Assembly: GCA_947650155.1 (NCBI GenBank) | Contig: CANSUS010000031.1 | Span: forward strand, 1-43,573 | DNA: 43,573 bases | Reading direction: 5' to 3' | From: an uncultured Lachnospiraceae bacterium | GTDB lineage: Bacteria; Bacillota; Clostridia; Lachnospirales; Lachnospiraceae | Shown here: positions 38,410 to 43,573 of the stretch, one piece after another | Position numbering within the stretch: position 1 is the first letter of the stretch | Layout of the letters: every line of letters begins with the position of its first letter | Notes under the pieces: generated by a model | Told to the model about the DNA's origin: nothing | The model's database searches: none | Seen by the model: only the letters and a program-made list of their open reading frames with translations | Translations under genes and position numbers: made by a program

Positions 38410-40410
38410 ATGGAGTTAATATTTTTATTCATAAATCAAACAGAGCAAGGGTTTATAGAAGGACAAGGATTTAATTTCTCGCCCAATTATAGATTTGAAG
38501 TGGCAATAGAAGGAAATGTGTATATTTTAAAACAGAGCAGGTGTGATAAGAAAATTCCTAAATGGTTTTTTGACGATACAGGGTGTATTTCTAATGTCAC
38601 AGCAATTGTCGGGGAAAATGGCTCTGGAAAAAGTACGTTACTTCATGAATTGAGTCATTTGTTTTTTAGCGTAAAAGACGAAGATCATGTGCCTGCATAT
38701 AATGACTATTTTGCCGAAAGATATGCAAAAGAGATGCGTGTGGCAGTTTTCATGGAGAATGGGGAATTCGTATGTTATCATAATATTGACCGATTTAAAA
38801 ACGAGACAGGCATGAGAACTGTATATTTATATCAAGGTTCATCAATATTTCAAAAAATGGTGGTGAATAATAAAGGGTGCGAAAATATCAGTAAAATATA
38901 CCTTACCAACAGTATGTATTCGATAGAAAATACTTTATCTACTGATGGTTGTATTAGTAGAATTCTTCTTAATGTGGATGCTTTGAATACCTTAAAAGAT
39001 ATATTTTATAAGGGCTGCATTAAAAGGAATCATAAAGTAGATGCAGGATATTTTTCTTATATTGACTTATGCCGAAATCAAAAAAAAGCTAATGATTTTC
39101 AGCAGATTTTAGATATTTTATACATTGGAGCTATGTATGAGAGAAAAGATAAGGGGATTTTATCGAAAAATCTTCATCCTGATTTATATGTATCTTTCGA
39201 TTTTTACGCAGACATAATTCAAGATAAATTGTATAGAGTCAAAAGAAAAAGGAAACAGGATGAGGGTAATGAGGATATTTTGATTAAAGCACATAGTAAA
39301 ATAAAATCTATTATAGGGGATTCTTTTGATAAAGTATTAAAAACTGACAGCATATGTATTGCCTACTTTAATCTGCTATATGAAGTTATGACATATAAAA
39401 GTGGAAATGATTTTTCAGATATGGGGGTTATACATAGCAAAGATGATTTAAAATCGAGTATAGAATATATTTTAAGAAATAATGACGGTATGTTGTCACT
39501 GTTTGGCGATGCATTTAATGAGATAAAGGAATTTGAGGGGTGTCTTTGTGACTGTTCACAGACAGAGTGTCTGCTTCCGGTAAATGATGCGGGTTATGAT
39601 TCCAAAATAGAAGTCAAATATGGAAGTGACAGTTACAAAAGATTTTTAAAACTGGTGGAAAAATATGCAATACATCAAAAGCATTCGTTTATATTGAAAT
39701 ATATTCGCATTGGAGGTCTTCAGTTTTCATCAGGAGAAAGAGCATTGCTGAACTTCTTTTCATGGCTACATTTAGTTCCATTTTTTAAATATATTTCGGA
39801 TGATGTACAGGAGAGCTTGAAAGATAATGTGTTGCTTCTCATTGACGAAATAGATTTATACTGCCATCCCGGATGGCAGCAGAAAATGTTGTATTATCTG
39901 ATTGATGAGGCAAAAATACTATTTCGTGGTAAGAATGTGCAGATTATTTTTACTACCCATAGCCCTATCATACTGTCCGATATGCCCAAAAGCAATGTTA
40001 TTTATCTTGCAAGGGATGAAGAAAATAACAAGTGCAGGATTGATGATCCCCAAAAGCATGATGAAACCTTTGGGGCAAACATTTATAAACTATTTGATGA
40101 TGCTTTCTTTTTGGAAGAGCAGGGGCAGGTAGGAGAATTTGCCAAAAGAAAAATAAGGAGCTTAATAGATCGTCTAAAACCAGTGCAGGAAGACAATGGA
40201 AGATTTGCGTACCAATACATTAATGAAAATATGGCAGAATTGGAACAGGAAATTTCATTGATTGGTGAGCCTATAATTAAGGACAGGCTATATACTATGC
40301 TTTATAAACATAAAATGGAAGTGGGATATGTGGGAGAAGATATAAGAGAAAAAATGATAAAAGTTTATGAAGAAAAAATAAAACAGTTGCGTAGAGGAGA
40401 AAACAGATGA
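38410..40410 (+). CDS. Septu-like AAA/ABC-type ATPase (PtuA-like)
   Basis: The protein has 666 residues. Walker A GENGSGKSTLLHEL lies near 68-75. A 380-residue insertion follows (helical, coiled-coil-like). Then come a signature-like SSGERALLNFFSWL near 440-453, Walker B LLLIDEIDLYCHPGWQQK near 476-493, and H-loop FTTHSPIIL near 513. This is the layout of OLD/RecF/SMC-like AAA ATPases used in defence. It overlaps the HNH nuclease gene by four bases, as PtuA does with PtuB, where the ATPase forms a complex that controls the nuclease. No TOPRIM domain is present, which argues against OLD/GajA. The phage specificity is unknown. Confidence 0.78.
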   Translation: MELIFLFINQTEQGFIEGQGFNFSPNYRFEVAIEGNVYILKQSRCDKKIPKWFFDDTGCISNVTAIVGENGSGKSTLLHELSHLFFSVKDEDHVPAYNDYFAERYAKEMRVAVFMENGEFVCYHNIDRFKNETGMRTVYLYQGSSIFQKMVVNNKGCENISKIYLTNSMYSIENTLSTDGCISRILLNVDALNTLKDIFYKGCIKRNHKVDAGYFSYIDLCRNQKKANDFQQILDILYIGAMYERKDKGILSKNLHPDLYVSFDFYADIIQDKLYRVKRKRKQDEGNEDILIKAHSKIKSIIGDSFDKVLKTDSICIAYFNLLYEVMTYKSGNDFSDMGVIHSKDDLKSSIEYILRNNDGMLSLFGDAFNEIKEFEGCLCDCSQTECLLPVNDAGYDSKIEVKYGSDSYKRFLKLVEKYAIHQKHSFILKYIRIGGLQFSSGERALLNFFSWLHLVPFFKYISDDVQESLKDNVLLLIDEIDLYCHPGWQQKMLYYLIDEAKILFRGKNVQIIFTTHSPIILSDMPKSNVIYLARDEENNKCRIDDPQKHDETFGANIYKLFDDAFFLEEQGQVGEFAKRKIRSLIDRLKPVQEDNGRFAYQYINENMAELEQEISLIGEPIIKDRLYTMLYKHKMEVGYVGEDIREKMIKVYEEKIKQLRRGENR

Positions 40411-41333
40411 TACCAATACATTTCAAGAACCCGGAAGTAAGTACCATTGAAAGTTTGTATTGTAAATTGGGGCTTACTAAAAAAGGAGAAGGGAAACAGG
40501 GAGATTTAAGGAAGAAGCCACAAGCGGTTGATGACTGGTGCAAAGCAAATCTCATTATTGATGGAAAGGCTTATTCATTTCCTGAAATAATAAAAGCAGA
40601 CTTTAGTATATTAACTCGCATTAGGCAGGAGATAGATGATAAAAATCTTGCCATGCCTGATGATTTAAAGAATTATATAGTCAATACGCTATATGAAATC
40701 AGATTTCCCAGAAAAGAATTTGTGGATGCGTTGGAAGTAACGGTATGCCCATATTGTAATAGAAACTTTTTGAATTCTACTTTTGACAAGACAATGTGCG
40801 ATCTTGACCATTTTTATGAAAAGAGCGAATATCCGGTTTTAGCGATATCCTTTTATAATTTGATACCAGTTTGTCATTACTGCAACCATACTAAGGGTAC
40901 AAAGAAGATTACATATTCATCCCATGAAGGAAAATTTAAAACAGATGAATTATTAACCTTTGATTTTCATATAAGAGGAATGGAGTTTTTGAATGATAAA
41001 CAGCAGTTGGGGATTGAAATATATGATGCTAAGGAAATAAAGAACAATGTAGATATTTTAAAATTGAGGGAATTATATCAGATTCATACAGATGTAGTAC
41101 AGGAATGTATTAAAAAGGTAATGATGTTTGAGCCGGGATATCTAAAATATTTGTTGAATGAATATAGAGATTTGTTTGTATCTAAAGAGGAACTATACAG
41201 GATTGTTTTTGGAAATTATTATGAAGAGGATGCGTATGGTAAAAGACCATTATCCAAAATGACATCTGATATTTTGCGGGATTTAATGATGATATGTTAT
41301 TCGCTGAATTTAAGAAATGCATCAGACAAATAA
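40407..41333 (+). CDS. HNH endonuclease, PtuB-like
   Basis: The protein has 308 residues. The central HNH/zinc region reads VTVCPYCNRNF (near 111), CDLDHFYEKSEYPVLAISFYNLIPVCHYCNHTKGTKK (near 130-165). Two Cys pairs bind structural zinc, the DH of CDLDHF supplies the catalytic His, and NLIP...CN..KG is the family end. This matches the HNH type of PtuB/TIGR02646 proteins, though with longer flanks. The N-terminal 110 residues and C-terminal 130 residues are helical and unrecognised, possibly for contact with the ATPase. The ATG overlaps the ATPase stop, so the pair is co-translated. It is expected to cut DNA once released by the ATPase. Confidence 0.78.
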   Translation: MIPIHFKNPEVSTIESLYCKLGLTKKGEGKQGDLRKKPQAVDDWCKANLIIDGKAYSFPEIIKADFSILTRIRQEIDDKNLAMPDDLKNYIVNTLYEIRFPRKEFVDALEVTVCPYCNRNFLNSTFDKTMCDLDHFYEKSEYPVLAISFYNLIPVCHYCNHTKGTKKITYSSHEGKFKTDELLTFDFHIRGMEFLNDKQQLGIEIYDAKEIKNNVDILKLRELYQIHTDVVQECIKKVMMFEPGYLKYLLNEYRDLFVSKEELYRIVFGNYYEEDAYGKRPLSKMTSDILRDLMMICYSLNLRNASDK

Positions 41334-41420
41334 GATATAAAAGTGTAAAGTTAAAAATATAGGTTCTTATATGTTTATCTGATTAATACAGAGTAGATTT
41401 TTAGAAATGGGGTAGATTCG

Positions 41421-41669
41421 GTGGCAGGAATTATTGAAATTGATGTTCACGGAAAAAATGTAGAAACAGCAGTCAGAGAAATAAAACAGCGTATAAATAA
41501 TGCAGATATGGGAACTTATAGAATCCGCATTATACATGGCTATCATGGTGGCACAAGAATCCGGGATGGTATCTGGGATGAATTCAGCTATGGAAGGAAG
41601 CCTAAAGTGAAAAGGATCACAATGGGAGAAAATCAGGGAATTACAGAGTTGGTATTGCGTGAATTTTAA
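41421..41669 (+). CDS. stand-alone Smr domain protein
   Basis: The 82-residue protein fits a single small MutS-related domain. IIEIDVHGKNVETAVREIKQRINNA has the DLHG-like start, YRIRIIHGYHGGTRIRDGIWDEF holds the H-G-x-G-type loop and the R-D-G helix, and GENQGITELVLREF is the closing G-x-T-x-L strand. Smr domains cut or bind RNA or DNA. The start is GTG at 41421 with a weak GGGGT site. It lies 87 bases after the HNH gene on the same strand and before a strong terminator, so it could be part of the same defence transcript. Confidence 0.7.
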   Translation: MAGIIEIDVHGKNVETAVREIKQRINNADMGTYRIRIIHGYHGGTRIRDGIWDEFSYGRKPKVKRITMGENQGITELVLREF

Positions 41670-41727
41670 AACACAAAGGGGCATTTGGCAAACAAAATTT
41701 TGTTAGCTTGTTAGAAGATATAAAATA

Positions 41728-41799
41728 AGGATATTGGGAAAAGTCAATTTCCCTTATCAATTTATGTGTGATGATTTGATAAGCCAATATTCTGTTTTT
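41728..41799 (+). terminator. nested terminator hairpin
   Basis: AGGATATTGG pairs with CCAATATTCT, and CTTATCAA pairs with TTGATAAG inside it, followed by GTTTTT. The remaining AT-rich stretch to 41960 holds no gene. Confidence 0.6.
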
Positions 41800-41960
41800 G
41801 CTATTCATCCACTTTTAGGCTCTGTCATTCATTCTTTGGGAAAATACTATTGTAATTACTTATAACATGGACATATATATGGAGAACAGCCATTATAATA
41901 ATATATTTCAAACTATATAAACAATAAAATATAATTAATTTTTAAAATATAATATTATAA

Positions 41961-41989
41961 TTGACATTTTTTAAGAAAAGTCCTATAAT
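41961..41989 (+). promoter_or_regulatory. consensus promoter
   Basis: TTGACA (41961-41966) and TATAAT (41984-41989) are perfect and 17 bases apart, with an AGGAGG ribosome site at 42008-42013. This should be a strong promoter for the two genes at the right end. Confidence 0.8.
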
Positions 41990-42018
41990 GAGAAAAATTG
42001 GATTTATAGGAGGTAATT

Positions 42019-42792
42019 TTGTTGGAAATTGATTTTAAGTTTATTGATTCTCAAAGTGTTATTTCAATAGTAAAGGGGATTGCAGCAGGTATAGGAGACG
42101 ATACGAAGCAGGTATTACAAAAGGAAGGTATTAATGCAAGATATTCTACTAGTGAGAAATATTTAAAATGGGATTTACTTTACCGTAATATTCGGAAAAA
42201 CCTGAAAAATTCACATATTATTATGGACTTTGCTAAAATACCGGGCTGGACTTTACTTCCTTTATTTGATAGTATTGAAGGAAATCTTTACCTTATCATG
42301 AAGGAGAATCGGTTTGACAGTATTTTAAAAACACATAATAGGAGGAAAAGTCTGCATTATATAGAGGATGCAATAAGGACTTTTAATAAAGGGATAGAGA
42401 GTTATAAACAGACCAGTTTATTTGAAGATAAGGAAGAGGCTGATACTTTAAGCAAAGTTTTAGAAGGAATACTATTAGATTTAAGTTTGGACAGGCAGCT
42501 TGTAAAGAAATTTGCGGTCATTTTATTTGATGAACTAAATGGGGAACTGACTGCGGTACGGTGTTGCCTTGTGGATAGTAATTATAATATTGTTAAAAAG
42601 GAAGACTGGAGTCAGTACATTGAACATAATGACTCAGTGATTACAGAAAGGGTATCATCTGATGAAGAATTGCCATCTATGTTAAATGAATTAGATTTAA
42701 CTGATAAGGCTAAGAGAAAGATTGGTCAGGATCATAATCTTACAGAAGAAAAGAACACAAAAGAAGATAATGAGCAGGCTGGCAATAAATAA
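42019..42792 (+). CDS. DUF5986-like protein paired with XRE/ImmA gene
   Basis: The 257-residue protein starts at one of two adjacent TTG codons (42019 or 42022) after AGGAGG. It has an alpha/beta N-terminal part (ISIVKGIAAGIGDDTKQVLQKEG, KWDLLYRNIRKNLKNSHIIMDFAKIPGWTLLPLFD) and a central Tyr-containing helical region. A strand segment FAVILFDELNGELTAVRCCLVDSNYNIVKKEDWS and an acidic, disordered tail follow. I recall this as DUF5986, often placed beside XRE/ImmA-IrrE proteins. The downstream gene follows after 17 bases. A toxin-antitoxin or abortive defence pair is plausible, but no catalytic motif is visible. Confidence 0.6.
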   Translation: MLEIDFKFIDSQSVISIVKGIAAGIGDDTKQVLQKEGINARYSTSEKYLKWDLLYRNIRKNLKNSHIIMDFAKIPGWTLLPLFDSIEGNLYLIMKENRFDSILKTHNRRKSLHYIEDAIRTFNKGIESYKQTSLFEDKEEADTLSKVLEGILLDLSLDRQLVKKFAVILFDELNGELTAVRCCLVDSNYNIVKKEDWSQYIEHNDSVITERVSSDEELPSMLNELDLTDKAKRKIGQDHNLTEEKNTKEDNEQAGNK

Positions 42793-42809
42793 ATTAAGGA
42801 GCACAACCT

Positions 42810-43573
42810 ATGAGTAAAGTTATTGATTTTCAAAAAGCAGTTCCAGAAAGGAAATTTAATGGTAAACGAATAGAAATTGCAAGAGTTTTCAGGGGGATTG
42901 CGGGAAATGAATTGGCTGAAAAGATAGGTGTAAACCGCCAGACAATTTCTATGTATGAAAATAATAAATTGAATAATCCTGAATTTGCAACTATTCAGAA
43001 AATTGCAAATGAGTTACATTTTCCTATTCGATTTTTTCTGGAAAATGATTTAGTAAACTTTGTAGAAAGTCCAACTTATTTTCGTTCCCTGCTCACTACA
43101 GGTAAACGTTATCGGCGTGAGCAGGAATCGAAACTCCTTGTGGTAAAGATAATATACGAATATTTAGGCGAATATTTAAAGTTTAAACCTGCAAACCTTC
43201 CAAGTATAAGTAGTAATGATGATATTGAAGATGCAGCATTGCGATTGCGTGAATGTTGGGGATTGGGATTGAAACCTATAGATAACTTGGTTTATATAGC
43301 GGAATCCAATGGGCTGGTGGTATCTGATTTTGAATCAACAACAGGAGATGTGGATGCTTACAGTCATAAGATTGAGACAGAGAAAAGTAATACATTTTTG
43401 ATAGGGTATTCAAGAAATAAGAATACTGCCGCAAGAGTACATTTTGATTTGGCACATGAACTAGGTCATATTTTGTTACACAATTGGAACGAAGACATAG
43501 AAAATATTGAAAAGGAAGAATTTAAGCAGATAGAGCAAGAGGCACATAACTTTGCTTCTTCTTTTTTGCTTCC
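42810..43573 (+). CDS. XRE/ImmA-IrrE metallopeptidase, partial
   Basis: The frame is open from ATG 42810 (behind AAGGAG) to the window end, so the 3' end is missing; about 254 residues are seen. The N-terminal helix-turn-helix reads IEIARVFRGIAGNELAEKIGVNRQTISMYENNK (about 20-52). A middle helical region follows, then ARVHFDLAHELGHILLHNW, the HExxH-type zinc site (HELGH) of ImmA/IrrE peptidases. These proteins cleave or sense a partner repressor. It is encoded 17 bases after the DUF5986-like gene, with which it probably forms a regulatory or toxin-antitoxin pair, and is typical of ICE or prophage control regions. Confidence 0.85.
   Translation, partial: MSKVIDFQKAVPERKFNGKRIEIARVFRGIAGNELAEKIGVNRQTISMYENNKLNNPEFATIQKIANELHFPIRFFLENDLVNFVESPTYFRSLLTTGKRYRREQESKLLVVKIIYEYLGEYLKFKPANLPSISSNDDIEDAALRLRECWGLGLKPIDNLVYIAESNGLVVSDFESTTGDVDAYSHKIETEKSNTFLIGYSRNKNTAARVHFDLAHELGHILLHNWNEDIENIEKEEFKQIEQEAHNFASSFLL

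Overview
The window looks like a chromosome segment of a gut Lachnospiraceae-type Firmicute (Clostridia). Evidence: moderate-to-low GC, AGGAGG-type ribosome binding sites, TTGACA-N17-TATAAT promoters, a Gram-positive type LexA box, a ThyX/DHFR pair, DUF975 and DUF4367-like families, and GPH sugar transport. The genus cannot be fixed from sequence alone.

Layout. (1) 1-3170 is an accessory patch of small zinc-ribbon and lipoprotein genes, several broken, around a decayed transposase. (2) 3276-9519 is the most unusual part. A leftward pair encodes a 242-aa protein and a 904-aa protein that reads as a two-barrel, single-chain RNA polymerase related to eukaryotic RdRp/QDE-1 and phage YonO. It diverges from a rightward sigma factor, DUF262 protein and phage-type lysozyme set, whose promoter carries two LexA-type boxes. 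No capsid, terminase or integrase gene is present. (3) 9617-12671 holds an NdpA-like/RelA-SpoT-like overlapping gene pair and a PH/GRAM-like protein. (4) 12730-13026 has the layout of an Fst/par-type type I toxin-antitoxin locus, followed by tRNA-Leu(CAG). (5) 13472-14372 encodes two small linked proteins sharing a GDA(E/Q)ILN motif.

(6) 14770-35312 is mostly ordinary chromosome. It holds a GH27 alpha-galactosidase, a DedA protein, a duplicated FliD-C-like protein, an XRE/PLDc_N/ABC operon, a sigma/anti-sigma pair, a 224-bp inverted-repeat (MITE-like) element, a secreted protein, a CPT-like kinase, a DUF975 membrane protein, an ABC exporter, a truncated SDR, a beta-CASP RNase, a double-domain ThyX overlapping DHFR, IlvE, an acyl-CoA thioesterase, and a TetR regulator next to a GPH symporter.

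(7) 35474 to the end is mobile-element DNA. It contains a 5' group II intron remnant behind a terminator hairpin, two element-type genes, large inverted repeats, an oriT-like site with mobC but no relaxase, a Septu-like ATPase/HNH pair, an Smr protein, and a DUF5986-like gene followed by an XRE/ImmA-IrrE protein cut by the window end.

How the genes fit together: the SOS-type promoter suggests that DNA damage induces the sigma factor, DUF262 protein and lysozyme. The sigma factor could direct transcription of the polymerase-like operon, but this is inference. The right end looks like a decayed conjugative or mobilizable element carrying defence cargo.
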